DNA of 64,000 nt from Elysia chlorotica (GCA_003991915.1 RQTK01000290.1:312591-376590); one strand, 5' to 3'; shown: positions 1 through 13,510, numbered from the stretch's first letter. Made by a program: numbers and translations. Notes: generated by a model not told the origin, from the sequence alone.

Positions 1-39
1 TTATTGCTCCCTTGTAACTCATTGCTCATATTTCTCTCT

Positions 40-107
40 GTCTATCTCTCTCTCTTTCTTACACACTCATTTTCTCTCTTTATCTCTCTCTCTCTCTTTG
101 GGTCTGT

Positions 108-154
<47 letters not shown>

Positions 155-265
155 TTCTCTCGCCCCTGTCTATCCTCGGCTGAACCCACGTAAAAATATG
201 AGAGAGAGAGGGAGAGAGAGAGGGGGGGAGAGAAAGAGAGAGAAAGAGAAAGATAGAAAAACTCA
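40..265. repeat. CT-rich then GA-rich microsatellite, imperfect inverted arrangement
   Basis: About 30-155 is CT-rich and 196-262 is GA-rich on the same strand, so the two halves could pair as a hairpin. Open frames here are products of the repeat. Confidence 0.9.
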
Positions 266-422
266 TAGTTCAAGAAGGAGAGAGTCATAGGGACAGGGAT
301 TGAGGTTCATTTCATTCTAAGAAATATGGTCTCAGTGGAGGGAGACCTAGATCTTGATTCAGAGAGACATTGAGAGAAAGAGAGAAACTCAGAGACACTG
401 AGACAGAGTCAGAGAGGTTGAG

Positions 423-424
<2 letters not shown>

Positions 425-456
<32 letters not shown>
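425..456. repeat. (GA)n microsatellite
   Basis: A pure AG/GA run sits in a longer GA-rich stretch (360-456). From 457 to about 700 no gene or repeat stands out. Confidence 0.95.
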
Positions 457-458
<2 letters not shown>

Positions 459-807
459 CATCTCCGCATCCCAGTCGAACTCGAAGCTCTAGAACTACAA
501 GCCCGAGCCCGAGGTCTGACCTGGAGAGTTAGAGATTGGGAGATGAAGCACGTCTGGAGGGGGTTTGGTAATTATAATCCTCATCTTCCTCATCTTCCTC
601 CTGTTGCTGGTGCTCCTCCCTCTCTCAGCCTGGTACTCTGTTACTCTGTATGTAACACAGTAACACTATGAAATGCATCCTGGTTTAGTTTACTTCGCTG
701 CTCTATGATGTACACAGTCAGTCAGTCTGTCTACTGACATTACCACTCGACTTGTTGTGAGAGCGCTCACTGAGATCTAAATATAGATCTACTCTAATGA
801 TTATACT

Positions 808-1260
808 ATTGTAATTCTCGTTGGACTGCTTTCGTTTTTCATTGTGTTGATTGTGTGAGTTGAGGACTAAATTATTATGATTTCAATTTTTTAGGATTGT
901 TCTTGACTTTTTGCGAGTTAGTGTGATGTGTTTTATTGCACGTTAAAGTTTCTCGATTCTTTCTGAGATAACGTAATTCTTGTCGGACTGCTTTCATTTT
1001 TTAAATACACAAGTGTGGATCGTGCTTAGGTACCAGCAGCCCGTGCTATATGATTTGTCACTTTTATTTGGATCTTCTCAACTTTTTGCGAGTTTGTGTG
1101 GTATGTTTTATTGCACTAAAACTTTTGTAAAATCTAGAGTTATCATGTCTTTATGAGGAAGTTACCAATTCCATCCGGATTACTTTCGATAGTAGCGTCG
1201 ATCGCTCGTGTTTAGTTGTTGTTGTGTTTTTTAATTTAAGTACGAAGTTGTATATATTCA
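808..1260. repeat. diverged tandem repeat of about 190 bp, two to three copies
   Basis: The words TTGGACTGCTTTC, ACTTTTTGCGAGTT and TGTTTTATTGCAC recur at about 823/986, 906/1080 and 930/1106. The copies are strongly diverged. The flanking stretch 1260-2150 contains a (TAA)n run at 1780-1815 and no gene that I can see. Confidence 0.55.
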
Positions 1261-1778
1261 ATTTTCAGAGGTGCCGCCTACCATTTGGCGAATAAGTTAT
1301 AGTGTTCATGTTTTTATCATTTAAGAGTCTCTGTATTTTCTCACTTTTTTGGAAGTTAACTTTCCTCGATCCTGTGTTATACATGATTGTAATATGTATC
1401 ATTCCTCTTGAAAATAATAATGTGCTTTTATGATTATGTTATGAGTGTATTCTACGGCAAAACTTAACTAACGAATCAAAAGCTGTTACTTTTCATTGGA
1501 CCAAACTATTATAAATCTGAACATGGTTATAATGTATTTATAAATATTTCAAAGAAATTATTACGAATCAGTTCCTTTTGTTTTCCATTCGTTTGGAAGC
1601 AAATTGATAAAACGCGAATGTCGACTTGCTTTATCTCTGTTTTCTACTTTCATGTTTGAAAAATTCGAAACTCAAAAACAAAGCGTTATCATCTTTCATG
1701 GCACTTTGCATCATATAATTATGAATCGGTGAATGGGAATCGTGGGGTGTTAAGATTTTACAATTTATTTACCCAAAT

Positions 1779-1815
<37 letters not shown>

Positions 1816-2164
1816 TATTGTAATAATAATATTAATTACAACAAGATTAAGTAAATACTCGTTTTTGATAAACGCGCATATTTTGCCTGCAAACATAATC
1901 TACTTGTTATTACTGCATGTAGCTAACTGTAATTGTGTATCTCGTAGCACCGTACATTGTACTAACTTTATGGTACATGTATAATTACTGGGTGTATAGA
2001 CCTGGCAGCAACAGTTGTTCACGACCTGGTGGTGGCTGGTGCCAGATTGGATGGCTGTGTAGATTAAAGTGGGCTGGGTGCCAGACCGAGGGGTTATAAC
2101 TTATATACAGCCTTATCTCTATTTATCGCGTGTTCCCTCTTCCATCAATTGTTCTCGGCAAACA

Positions 2165-2247
2165 AGGATGAAAAAGAGAGAGAGAGAGAAGAGAAGAGAA
2201 GAGAAGAGAAGAAGCCGAAGAAAAGGAAGAAAAAGAAGTGGCATGTT

Positions 2248-2316
<69 letters not shown>
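2165..2316. repeat. GA-rich stretch followed by (CT)n
   Basis: GA-rich 2173-2240 is followed by about 34 CT units (2249-2316). Open frames on both strands here are repeat artefacts. Confidence 0.95.
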
Positions 2317-2318
<2 letters not shown>

Positions 2319-2570
2319 CCCTCTACCTCTCTCTCGGTTGTACATAATCAGAATAATACGATAACAACTCCATGTTAATGGGAAGAAAGAAGTGTAACTT
2401 GAAGACGCTGCTATTTTTGCTGTAGGGCCATACATTCCATCACATTGATAAAGTTCAGGAGGAACGTTATATACATTAAGTGCAAACACAGCGACCTAAA
2501 GACAGGACTGACTGTATGCCAGGGTGCAACTAAATGCCTTTTTTTACTCATTTTCCCATTCTTTTTATCG

Positions 2571-2863
2571 GGGGCGGGGTGAACTGGCGCAAGTTGTAGA
2601 GCGTTGATTCTCTTGACCAGGAGGCTTGTTGTTCGAACCCCACGAACGGTCAAAAATTTATTTGAGATTTCATCCCCTATTTGTTGGGTCGGTGTCAGTA
2701 AATTGTGACCGACTGAAACAGGAGTCCTGGTATACCGATCTTGTCTCTGTGTGGCAGCACTTAAATATACGTAGTTTTTGCCAGACGTCAGTTTTAGAGT
2801 CCGTCCACAGTATAACCAACCTATATATTTCTGACGCTGAACGTTAAACAATCAACTCAACTG
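2571..2863 (+). mobile_element. tRNA-derived SINE, full length but diverged
   Basis: A tRNA-like head (A-box-like TGGCGCAAGTTG; B-box-like GTTCGAACCCC) is followed by the body found in all copies of this family (GGTCGGTGTCAGTA, CTGAAACAGGAGTCCTGGTAT, TGTGGCAGCAC) and the tail AACGTTAAACAATCAACTCAA. From 2864 to 4270 I see only intergenic sequence and a small piece of the same family at about 3760-3815. Confidence 0.75.
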
Positions 2864-4284
2864 TTACGCGTTATTTGCCACCAGTTGTACACGTTGATGA
2901 CTAGTGAAGTTGTCAGCTGTATGAAAATAATGTATCGCATTGCACTGGGTGGGAGGGTACTTGCTTAAAATCACATCTAGAGGGTATTGTGTTCGTTACA
3001 TGATATAGAGTTACAGCCATACTATAACCTGTGGTGTTCGTGGCTTGAAAATAAGAGGGTTCTATTGCAATACACATGTAGGTAGATAGAATATTCTTTT
3101 TCTGAGGTTGTTATTCCTGTAAATTTTGCCTATTACATTACAAGTAGTCGATTTGACTTGAAGAAGGCAGATAGAATTTTGTAATTCTGAGATCACGGGT
3201 AGCTGTTGTATTTATGTCAAGAGAAATTTTAAAAGATCTAAAGCTCATGTGGCTGCTGGATCGTAAAAGTAAAGTAAAAGTTAGAGATCTAAAACTAAGA
3301 GCAATAAACATGTATTGTATAAACTCAATGAGTGGGTTTGTCTTGAGTTCCCAGGTGTTACGGACGTGTATATCTGTTTTGAGCTGGCACATCTGATGAA
3401 TCTGTTATAGAATCGGCGAATTTGGGATTGGCACCGTCTTGCGTGGAATGTCTCATTGAAACGAATTCAGCAATAAAGTAGCCATAGTCGTTTTTCATAG
3501 TTAGCTGAATTTTTTTGTTTGTTTTGGGTTGTTGTTGTTTTTTGTTTTAAATTTTTTCGGTTGTTAGGATCATGTTCATTACTCCTACATCCTCATGGAC
3601 CGATTCTCCAAATCCGAATCCTCTTAACTGGAGGTTTTTAATCTAATCCCATGCAGTTCAACTTATGACGTATTGAAAATTCACGTGCGAGCTGAAAAGC
3701 GGGTGGTGTGATACAGATGGTGTGTCTGTGTGTACTTGGTGGGAGTCAACCGGATTTGGGATTACACATACCGTCCTGTCTCGTGTATGGCGTCACTTAA
3801 ATTGCAGGGCTCCTTAACCTAATAAACTAGAAAATTGTTCTTATTCAGGCAAAAAAATTAAGAAAATGCATAGAACTACGATTTTCTGGCGTTAATGTTT
3901 GCAGCTTTAGATAAACTTACTAGTCTATTTAGCAATCTAGCTGCCCGAGTCTATCTTGGCTGCCTATGCAGGAAGTAATAAGATGGTATAGATTTAGACC
4001 CCCAACTACGGCATATTAAATCCGCAGCAAGTCAGTCGTGTGAATCTGCTTCTTGGTTGTACTTACCAGCGGGCCTGTTGGTCATTACTTATATAACCGA
4101 GCGGCCGCTCCAAGCTCATCAATCCTCGCCCAACTGGCTTACCTAACAAGTAACCTACAGCAAAACCCGTTGAGTTGATTGGTCCTATAGTGGCGAAGGA
4201 GTCGTACCTTCTTCTCCTATTCAAGCTGCATACCTTACGCCAAAATAGCCTGATTTTATGCACTTTGGTCTTTGGTCGGAGAAA

Positions 4285-4304
4285 GCTCTCTCTCTATCTC
4301 TCTC

Positions 4305-4397
<93 letters not shown>

Positions 4398-4440
4398 TCT
4401 CTTTCTCTCTCTCTCTCTCTCGCTCTCTCTCCCTCTCTCT
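4285..4440. repeat. (CT)n microsatellite
   Basis: A CT run with a few interruptions; a second (CT)n lies at 4591-4657. The overlapping Ser/Leu open frames are artefacts. Confidence 0.95.
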
Positions 4441-4610
4441 TTCACACTTTTCTTCATAAATTGTCTAGTTATATTTCTGGTATTTTAAATGTTGATTAAC
4501 CGCCCATCGTAGAGTTGTATGGTCGCAAGATTCGCCCGGTGGTTGCTCATTTCTTTGTTTTAAAAGTCGGTGACTAAGTAGAGGTTGCCCCCTCTCTCTC
4601 TCTCTCTCTG

Positions 4611-4660
<50 letters not shown>

Positions 4661-4943
4661 CATCGCTCTATACAACAAACTCCTACATATTTAACATATA
4701 CTGTATAATTATATTGCCGAGTCGGTGTGACATGTGAAGCCAATCTGTTTCCTTCCTTAATTCAATAAGTGCAATATGCGTGTAATATTGAGAGCAACGT
4801 ATCATTTTAGCCTGTATACACTACTAAAGACAAAGAGCCCACACGAAATACTATTCTGCATTAACAAGGAGTGATTCTTAGAAGGGTTTGCTGTCGGTGA
4901 TTCTGTATCTGTCATTATAATAATATATATTTTTTTTAAATGT

Positions 4944-4980
4944 ATTACTACTACTACTACTACTACTACTATTACTACTA

Positions 4981-5031
<51 letters not shown>

Positions 5032-5039
5032 GTACTACT
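4944..5039. repeat. (TAC)n microsatellite
   Basis: About 30 TAC/ACT units. No gene is visible between 4660 and 5520. Confidence 0.95.
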
Positions 5040-5524
5040 GTAGCTGATTCGAGTAGTGTTACCCCAACTACAATTTGACGTTACAAAAAAATATGTGTTC
5101 CCATTTTCTTTAGATCCATAATTGTTCTATAACTAGTCTAGGTTAAACTTGCGAAAAACAACAATAACAATAACAAACATGAGTGCAACTGACGAACTTC
5201 TTGCTTTGCATAGAGTATCACAACACGATCTCTCTGTCTTTGCCAATGAAACCGGATATGACTCGTTGACGTCCTTCAACGACCTTGTGTTTCCGTGTTT
5301 TCTGTACAAGAGCCGCTGCTCTTGTTTTGTAGTTAAGGCTGAGTCTTATTTGCTATGAATTCAGTTGGCTACCACGTCTATTTATCCGTCTTATTCTCTT
5401 TGTCAAGATTTTTAAGTGTAAATATAAATGTGTCCAAATCTCTTTCTTTCTTCCTTTCTGTATGTCTGTATATGTCGCTATCTCTGTGTCTCTCACTCTA
5501 TATTTCTCTTATCATGATATTTAC

Positions 5525-6252
5525 CATCATCACCATCATCATCATCATCATCATCATCATCATAATCATCATCATCATCATCATCATCATCATTATCATC
5601 ATCTGGTGTTGAAATAGTATTCGGAGGAGCCCTGAAACCACCGTAAATTATGGCAGCGAAAAAAATGGGGTTTTAAAAGTATTGTCGATATCAATACTAT
5701 TCGAATCTGGTGAGACAATAGTATTTGTTTTTATTGCACTTTCTTCTACGTGACATCTCTTAACAATATCGGACATTAGTCTTCATACATCATCCAAAAT
5801 ATAGTGTTGGTGACGATAGGCGCCATTAAACACCGACAACACAATTTGTTTCAACAATGATTAAAATGGTCCCGTCCACAATTGTAGCCTACATGTTGTT
5901 GTTGACTTTGGTCGCTGGAAACACCAACAAAACAAACTAAACCAACCGGTGAGTAAATCCCGCCTATGATAAAAGCCTACATGCCGTGCTACCAATGGAC
6001 CCTTCTGACACCAACAAAACAGATTAAACTAAACACTGAATAGACCCCGTCTACACTAATAGCATACATGTATTTTCTGACACCAACAAAGCAAACCAAC
6101 AGAAATGAACATTGGACAGACTGGTCTGGAACAAGAAAGGAGATACTTATACATAGAATGAGATAGAGGCGGCGCTCGGGATGCTTTCTGCCTCGCCCAG
6201 CATGAAAGGGTTTCGTGTTAGAATCAACAACAGATGGTTCTTAACGTTCTTA
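5525..6252. repeat. tandem segmental duplication, copy 1 of 2
   Basis: The unit is a (TCA)n array (5525-5603) followed by about 650 bp of unique-looking sequence (GGTGTTGAAATAGTATTCGG onward to CAGATGGTTCTTAACGTTCTT). The second copy follows directly at 6253. Non-coding. Confidence 0.85.
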
Positions 6253-6311
<59 letters not shown>

Positions 6312-6949
6312 CCATCATCATCATCATCTAGTGTTGAGATAGCATTCGGAGGAGTTCTGAAACCACCGTAAAGTATGGTAGTAAAAAAATGGGATTTTTT
6401 AAAGTATTGTCGGTATCGATACAATTCGAATCTGGTAAGACAAAAGCATTTGTATTTATTGCACTGTCGTATAAGTGACAGCTCTTAAAATTGTCGGACG
6501 GTAATCTTGGGGCCATTTCTCAATTTAGTGATGGTGACTATAAGTGTCATGAAACACCTAGAAAACAATTTGATTCCTAACCTAAATGTTGTTGTAGACT
6601 TTGGTCGCTAGAAACACCAACAAAGCAAATTAAAATAACCAGTGAGTACATCCCGTCCATGATAAAAGCCTACATGTCGTTGCTGAGAATGGGCGCTTCT
6701 GACACCAACAGAGCAAATTAAACTAACCACTGAGTAGACCCCGTCAATACTAATAGCATACATGTATATTCTGACACCAACAAAGCAAACCAAACCAACA
6801 GAAATGAACATTGGACAGACTGGTCTGGAACACGAAAGGAGATAATTATACATAGAATGAGATAGAGGCGGCGCTCGGGATGCTTTCTGCCTCGCCCAGC
6901 ATGAAAGGGTTTCGTGTTAGAATCAACAACAGATGGTTCTTAACGTTCT
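6253..6949. repeat. tandem segmental duplication, copy 2 of 2
   Basis: This repeats copy 1 including the (TCA)n array (6253-6329). It carries small indels and substitutions relative to copy 1, so the event is not brand new. Confidence 0.85.
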
Positions 6950-7289
6950 TTAACAACAACAAAAAACAAAATATATGAAGAAAGAAGAGAAGAACAGACC
7001 GGTACAAAATTGTGTGTGAGAGTGTATGTGTGTGTGTGTGGGGGGGGGGGCAGAGGGGTTAAAGGCGCGCGCGTCTACTGGTATTCAATGTACTGCCTCC
7101 AGCTGCCATTATAATGGAGCAGTAGAGTTCTTGCGATAAAGCCGTCTATAAGGATCACGAAGATGATAATGATTTTTACTGACTTGCAATTTGAGCTATA
7201 TCCTGCCTAACGGCTGAGCAGACTTCAAATGAATTACAGTGAACTCGTTTTGTAATCATATTTCGTAAGGCTGCTCATTACCTTTCCCC

Positions 7290-7390
7290 GCACTGTCTCT
7301 ATCTCTGAGTGGCAGCACGTAAAATTGTCAGACGTTAGTCTTGGTGCCCATTTACTATATGGCATATACAGTGCTGAGGTTGTGCGCAAA
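7290..7390 (+). mobile_element. SINE 3' fragment
   Basis: CGCACTGTCTCTATCT, GTGGCAGCACGTAAAATTGT and CAGACGTTAGTCTTGG match the 3' body of the SINE family; the head is missing. Confidence 0.6.
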
Positions 7391-7459
7391 GCAACAAAAA
7401 CAAAAAACAAAACAAACATACTTTTGATAATTTGCTTGTGTGTATGTGTGTGTGTATAT

Positions 7460-8687
7460 ACTTTACAACCGGTATTTAAAATAAATCAACATTGAGCCTA
7501 ATCTAAACCTGAGGACTCCAAGCTTGAAGGATATGATGTCGCCTTATGCTGTGGCCGTCTACACACCACAAGGTCTGTAGTGTTACTGTTAGTATCTGGA
7601 AGACTTTTTCCTGACCACCAGCACGTCTTGACTGGGCAGTGAGAGAGCAGCCTATGACATGGTCCAGACTCCTGAGGTTTGACATGCACGCCCAAAACAG
7701 ACCACAGTTCATGTACATGGACTAAAGTATGCTGGTAACTAGAGCCTTTGCGATAAACACAAGGATAACGAATAGCAAAATAAGCACCAGTGAGGCATGG
7801 TGGTTTACGATCTCATATTGGCCTTGTGAGTCTTGGATTGGGCCATGAATTGACGCCTTTATATATATCGTCTCGGTTGTCGCTCTTGGCCACGCAATCG
7901 CAAGGCTTCTAGTGAGGGCAGGGGCAAGTCGTTCAGTCCAGACTTGGAGGACTTGGTAGATATTATGAATGTAGACCTAGAAGTAGTATTAGGCAGTGCA
8001 CAGGGAGTGGTTAGAAGTAGGCTGTAAAGTGTTGCTTTTTTTTAATGGCCCAACAACGGTAATTTTAGATTAGGGTTTGTACACAGCCACCTTCGTCGTA
8101 TCTCTCCAACTCATCGCGGGCTTTGTTAACCGTATAAAATTGTCTCAAAACGAGTCGTAAGCGTACCATACCACATCACAACATTGTACTTATTACGCTG
8201 TGCTAGTTGTTGACGTTGGCCTTGCTAAACCATTTTTTTTTTTTACGAAATATCCAAAGTTGAAGAAGGCAATCTCTAAAGTAGTATCTCTTCTAATATT
8301 GCACCTAGCGGGGTTTCAAAGGCCGTCAAGTATTAGTAGATGTATCTACAGTATCGTGCACTAACCAGAGAAATGCGTCCTGTCAGAGTGGATGGGGTGT
8401 CAGGAAGATCTATGTCTGATGTCCAGGTGAGCGATACAGGGGCGTCTGATACTAGTGATAGCCCGAGATACCCTGCTCACCATAGATGCGTCATGGTAGT
8501 CGGTACTCGGGCTAGGCTGGGGGCTTCAAGTTCAATGGAACATAAAATTGAGTGTGAAATCCCGAGTACCAGTACCGGCTTATTTGTTCCATAAAGACTT
8601 CTCCTATCGAGATCACTTGAAAAGGTCCCAGATTACTTTGTGGTGTTGTGGGTTTTTATTACTTTTTAAGCCATTTTTCACACCTGG
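7460..8687. repeat. 1.2-kb segmental duplication, copy A
   Basis: From CTTTACAACCGGTATTTAAA to TTTTAAGCCATTTTTCACA this matches 9055-10306 with scattered changes. Short open frames conserved in both copies (for example minus strand near 7503-7718 and 9097-9312) have no recognisable domain and look like by-products. Confidence 0.85.
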
Positions 8688-8756
8688 AGTCTCTCTTTCT
8701 TTTGCTTATTTGGTTATTTCTGTTCTTGTCATTGTATTTGTCCGTGTTCATCTTTT

Positions 8757-8872
8757 TTCTTCTTCTTCTTCTTCTTCTTCTTCTTCTTCTTCTTCTTCTT
8801 CTTCTTCTTCTTCTTCTTCTTCTTCTTCTTCTTCTTCTTCTTCTTCTTCTTCTTCTTCTTCTTCTTCTTCTT

Positions 8873-8902
<30 letters not shown>
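8757..8902. repeat. (TTC)n microsatellite, 146 bp
   Basis: About 48 uninterrupted TTC/CTT units, absent at the equivalent point of copy B (10320-10450, which has a degenerate CT/TTC-rich stretch). Confidence 0.97.
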
Positions 8903-8903
<1 letters not shown>

Positions 8904-8905
8904 AT

Positions 8906-9050
8906 AGGTGAAGCAGTTGCTGTGTGTCTACCTTGTCACAAAAACCGGTACTTGAAAGGACTTGAAGCGGAGCGCGACTCTAAATCACTCAAACTTTCTT
9001 TTACCGTTACTGCTTTCACATACGTTTTCTGTAGACTCGTCTCAAAATAG
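8906..9050. repeat. 145-bp dispersed repeat, copy 1
   Basis: From AGGTGAAGCAGTTGCTGTG to CTCGTCTCAAAATAG; it recurs nearly unchanged at 11356-11500. Confidence 0.85.
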
Positions 9051-9054
9051 TATG

Positions 9055-9804
9055 CTTTACAACCGGTATTTAAAATAAATCAACATTGAGCCTAATCTAA
9101 ACCTGAGGACTCCAAGCTTGAAGGATATGATGTCGCCTTATGCTGTGGCCGTCTACACACCACAAGGTCTGTAGTGTTACTGTTAGTGTCTGGAAGACTT
9201 TTGCCTCGCCACCAGCCCGTCTCGACTGGGCATTTAAAGATCGCCCCATGACATGGTCCAGACTCCTGAAGTTTGACATGCACGCCCAAAACAGACCACA
9301 GTTCATGTACATAGACTAAAGTGTGCCGCTAACTATAGCCTTTGCGATAAACATAAGGATAACGAATAGCATAATAAGCACCACTGAGGCATGGTGGTTT
9401 CCGATCTCATCGGCTTCGTGAGTCTTGGGTTGGACCATGAATTGACGCCTTTATCTATCGTCTCTGTTGCCGCTCTGGGCCACAGAATCGCAAGGCATTT
9501 AGTGAGGGCATGGGCGAGTCGTTCAGTCCTGGCTTGGAGGACTTGGTAGATATTATGAATGTAGACCTAGAAGTGGTATGAGGTAGTGCACAGTAGTGGC
9601 TAGAAGTAGGCTTTAAAGTGTTGCTTTTTTTAATGGCCTAAGACTCAACCAGGATACTTTTAGACTAGAGGTTGTACATCCAACGTCGCCGTAACCTGTC
9701 CAACTCGACGCGGGCTATAAATTATCTTCAGACGAGTCGTAAGTGTACCACAACGCTGTGTTACTTGTTGACGTTGAGCGTTGATAAACCAATCTTTATT
9801 ATTA

Positions 9805-9874
<70 letters not shown>

Positions 9875-10306
9875 GTGAAATTCCCAAAGTTGAAGAAGGC
9901 AATCTCTAAATTAGTATCTCTTCTAATATTGCACCTAGCGGGGTTTCAAAGGCCGTCAAGTATTAGTAGATGTAGCTACTGTACAGTGCACTAACCAGAG
10001 AAATGCGTCCTGTCAGAGTGGATGGGGTGTCAGGAAGATCTATGTCTGATGTCCAGGTGAGCGATACAGGGGCGTCTGATACTAGTGATAGCCCGAGATA
10101 CGCTGCTCAACATGGATGCTTCACGGTAGTCGGGCTAGGCTGGGGGCTTCAAGTTCAATAGGACATAAAATTTGAGTGTGGAATCCTGAGTGCCCGTACC
10201 GGCTTATTTGTTCCCGAAAGGATTCTCCTACCGAGATCACTTGAACAGATCCCAGATTATGTTGTGGTAGCGTGGGTTTTTATTACTTTTTAAGCCATTT
10301 TTCACA
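9055..10306. repeat. 1.2-kb segmental duplication, copy B
   Basis: This matches 7460-8687. It has gained a (TTA)n array at 9813-9874 that copy A lacks (copy A has a short poly-T there). Confidence 0.85.
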
Positions 10307-10814
10307 TCACTTAATTCTCTTTCTTCTGCTTTTCTGGTTCTTGTCCTTGTTCTTCTTCTTTCTACTCCTCTTTTTCTCCCTATACCTTTTCCTCTTTCTC
10401 CACCTTTTCTATTTCCTTCGCCTTTTCCGTAATCATCTTCAAATTCATAATCTTTTCAAGTCTGTTCCTGAAAACATTACATTATAATAATAACAACCAT
10501 GCTAAAAAAAAGGTACTGTTTTTTGGCGCCGTTGATGATGTGTGTGAAAACACTGTTAACATTTCAAACGCTGCTGTTTTCAGCGGTTATACTAATCGAA
10601 GTCGTCATTGTGTCATCTCCTGTGTAATCTTGGTTCACTTACCTGAGACTGAGAGCTGAATAGAGTCGTTCTCTGAACGCATGATTGCTACGTCACAACT
10701 CAAGGTCGATCGAGACGGTTTATGATATGGTGTACCGCTCTATCTTTTTTTTTAGCTCTCCTAGTTTTACGTCTTCTAAGTTCCTAAGAAGAGGATCCTT
10801 TACGGCGACGGGCT

Positions 10815-10925
10815 CTAAGGCTACTGTGTAACAATTTTACGTGCTGCCACACACGAGACAGTGCGGGGATACCATGACTCCAGTCTTAGCCTATGACACT
10901 GTACCACACAGACCCAACCAGAAAT
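10815..10925 (-). mobile_element. SINE fragment, minus strand
   Basis: The reverse complement contains CTGGAGTCATGGTATCCCCG and GTGTGTGGCAGCACGTAAAA, the SINE body. Further minus-strand scraps lie at about 11212-11290 and 11820-11885. Confidence 0.6.
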
Positions 10926-11355
10926 CTTCATTATTCTCTACCTGTAGAATTACCATGTATTTATAATCTTTAGAGTACATTGTAGTGCGTTCACACAACA
11001 GATGGTGTTGCTCTGTAGATTGTATTCGTAGTAAATCTAGTACACAACACAGTTACCGAAGGTCTGCTTTGTGAGTACTTTGTACTAATTTAGGGTATTG
11101 AGATGCCACAATCTAAATCGCTATTTGGTTATTTGGTTTGGTTTGGTTTATTGGTTGACTAACAGTTCACGTTAGGAGCAAGGCTATATCGAAGACGGAT
11201 CTCAAGACTTAGGTCTGACAATTTACGTGCTGCCACACAGAGACATAGTCGGGACACCAGGGCTCCTATCTCAACTGATCCCATTTTCCCAGCGTGTACC
11301 GTTTGTACACGTTTTCTGTAGACTAGTAAGTCACTATAGACCGTACTAAATTTGT

Positions 11356-11500
11356 AGGTGAAACAGTTGCTGTGCGTCTACCTTGTCACAAAAACCGGTA
11401 CTTGAAAGGACTTGAAGCGGAGCGCGACTCTAAATCACTCAAACTTTCTGTTACCGTTACTGCTTTCACATACGTTTTCTGTAGACTCGTCTCAAAATAG
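11356..11500. repeat. 145-bp dispersed repeat, copy 2
   Basis: Near-identical to 8906-9050. The surrounding 10.5-12.9 kb is a mosaic of short pieces of local repeats without any coding sequence that I can support. Confidence 0.85.
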
Positions 11501-12929
11501 ATCGTACAAAGAGAAGTAGAACTCGGCAGCGGTAATATAGGTCTCACTTTTTACTATACATGACCCAGTAACTGAGAGGGTGTAAAACCGCGCTGTAAAT
11601 CACTCACATTTTACCTCATAGTTACAATGCGTTCACAATTTTCCTGTCTCATTTAGATAAGCAAGTTAGTTAAGAAGGGAAACATCAATACTGCTCAAGT
11701 GAAGGAACTCTCTAAATCACTCACATTACTTTTCTTTCACCGTTTGGTTTCATTTGGTTTGGTCTGTGTGTCAAAAGGGCGACCACCGTCATTTACAAGG
11801 CTATGTCGTGGACGGGTCTGAATTCTTACGTCTGATAGCTTTACGTGCAGCCACATAGAGGCAGAGCGGGAATACTATATATAACTTCTATGTCAGAAAT
11901 TCGACATTCTCTCATGGTTACCGCTTTTACAAAACAATTTTCTGTAGACTAGGGTCGTAAGTACAATGTGTGATCTTACGACTCGTCGTATGTTAGGGAA
12001 ATGAGGGGGCCTCTAAGTTGTAAGCTACCGGCTTTGTACTCGCAGCCCTAGATTTATATCTATTCGGAATAGATATTAGTCTAAAAGTGGAACACATTTA
12101 CCGTCGATCTACCTTGTATTGTGCCCATTAATTGAGGGGATGTGAAGCGAAACCGCGCACTTTCTATAGTGCAAGTACCACACACTACATACACCGCACT
12201 CCCATCAAACTGTTCGCTGACTGTAAGCGCGTACACCTATGTAGCTACCTTAGACTTGCTAGTAGCGGCCTTGCGATAATGGGGCCCATTGTGAAAACGA
12301 AGACGGTACGTAAGGAAATCTGTACCGGCGTCGAATCATAGCTCTATCCTAGACTTACGGAGCCAATCATGAGCGATGAGAAAACTCCGCTCCTACCGGC
12401 GTCATTATGTCATCCGTTATCACAATGTAGATCACAAAGCGTGTAATAACATGGCTTGATATTACAGACCTACCAACCCAACCAGCGCACGGCAATGTGA
12501 ACAGTTTATTTAGCCAACTAGGACTAGGAAACGGCGTACAAGTACCCACTTTTTTTTCTTCCTTTTATTCCCCTCGTAAGATTGGCAACCCTGCAGCATT
12601 CACTCGGAGAATCCGGCATTCCGCCCGCGTGTGTAACCTCTCTAGATGTATCTATAAATAATATATGCATAGTATACTGTAGCCAGCCTGTATAATTATC
12701 CTTCACATAAACTATCAAACGGTGGAATCCGTGTAGCAGTTATTAGTGAAGTTTTGGAAGTCGTTGCACATTTAATTACTGCCGCTCCGGAGATCTAACT
12801 GTAGCGGACTAACAGCACAGTGGAAAGAAACCTGTGAGGCATAGCATCGAGAGCATTACTGTTACATTTTGTACTGTACTGTTCTGGTGTCGAGACGAGT
12901 GGATATCTGGATGTTTTTCCCTTCTGGAG

Positions 12930-13510
12930 CAGCAACTGTAGATGTAGATGTATAGTTTCCTACCCATACACTGACTCGTGCTTGGTTCAATGACTGCATC
13001 GGCATAATAGTTGTAGTTACACCGTGCTGTTGTAGTTTTTGATGAAGTACATGATGAAGTCGGTTGTTACAGTGTCTTTTTGTGGTGGTGGTTGTGTTAA
13101 TTTTTGCCACATTTAACCTACATAATTATGCGCGTGCATGGTTCATTAACTGCATCGACCTAATATTTAAATAATGCTCCCTCAGCCCATGGTGGCACGG
13201 CGGTTGTTGTTGTTGATGACGGTGCGTTTAGTTTGATGTTTCAGGGTTGTTTTTTTCCGGTAGTGTTGATTTAATTTTTGTAACATTTAATCTACCCATG
13301 CGCGGACACAGTTTTGGATTCATTCACTGCAGCGATATACATGTAATATTTATGCTCCCCCGGTAAACGGTAGATGCTGTTGTAGTTGCTTCACAATGTT
13401 GTTGTTGAGGATGACGGTACATTACTTTCGATGTTTTAGAGCCTTTTTGTAATGGTGGTGGTTTGTTTTGGGTAATATTTAGCCTGGGTCTATCCACTAA
13501 AGAGTCATTC
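12930..13510. repeat. diverged tandem repeat of about 180-190 bp, three copies
   Basis: The order TTCA(T/A)..ACTGCATCG, GTTGTTGTTG-rich stretch, GATGTTT, TTTTTGTGGTGGTGG-like stretch and AATATTTAACCTAC recurs three times. Non-coding. Confidence 0.55.

Noticed and set aside
42..266. Arg/Glu open frame on the minus strand
   Set aside because: It is a translation of CT/GA repeats. The same applies to the Ser/Leu and Arg/Glu frames at 2069-2489, 4175-4499, 18885-19229, 23893-24158, 27977-28506, 30312-30729 and 30939-31504.
8548..8911. Poly-Ser and poly-Leu open frames
   Set aside because: They are frames of the (TTC)n array with no other coding signal.
7498..9312. Duplicated 65-71-residue minus-strand open frames as a conserved gene
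   Set aside because: Similarity is explained by the segmental duplication; no domain, start context or splice sites support coding.
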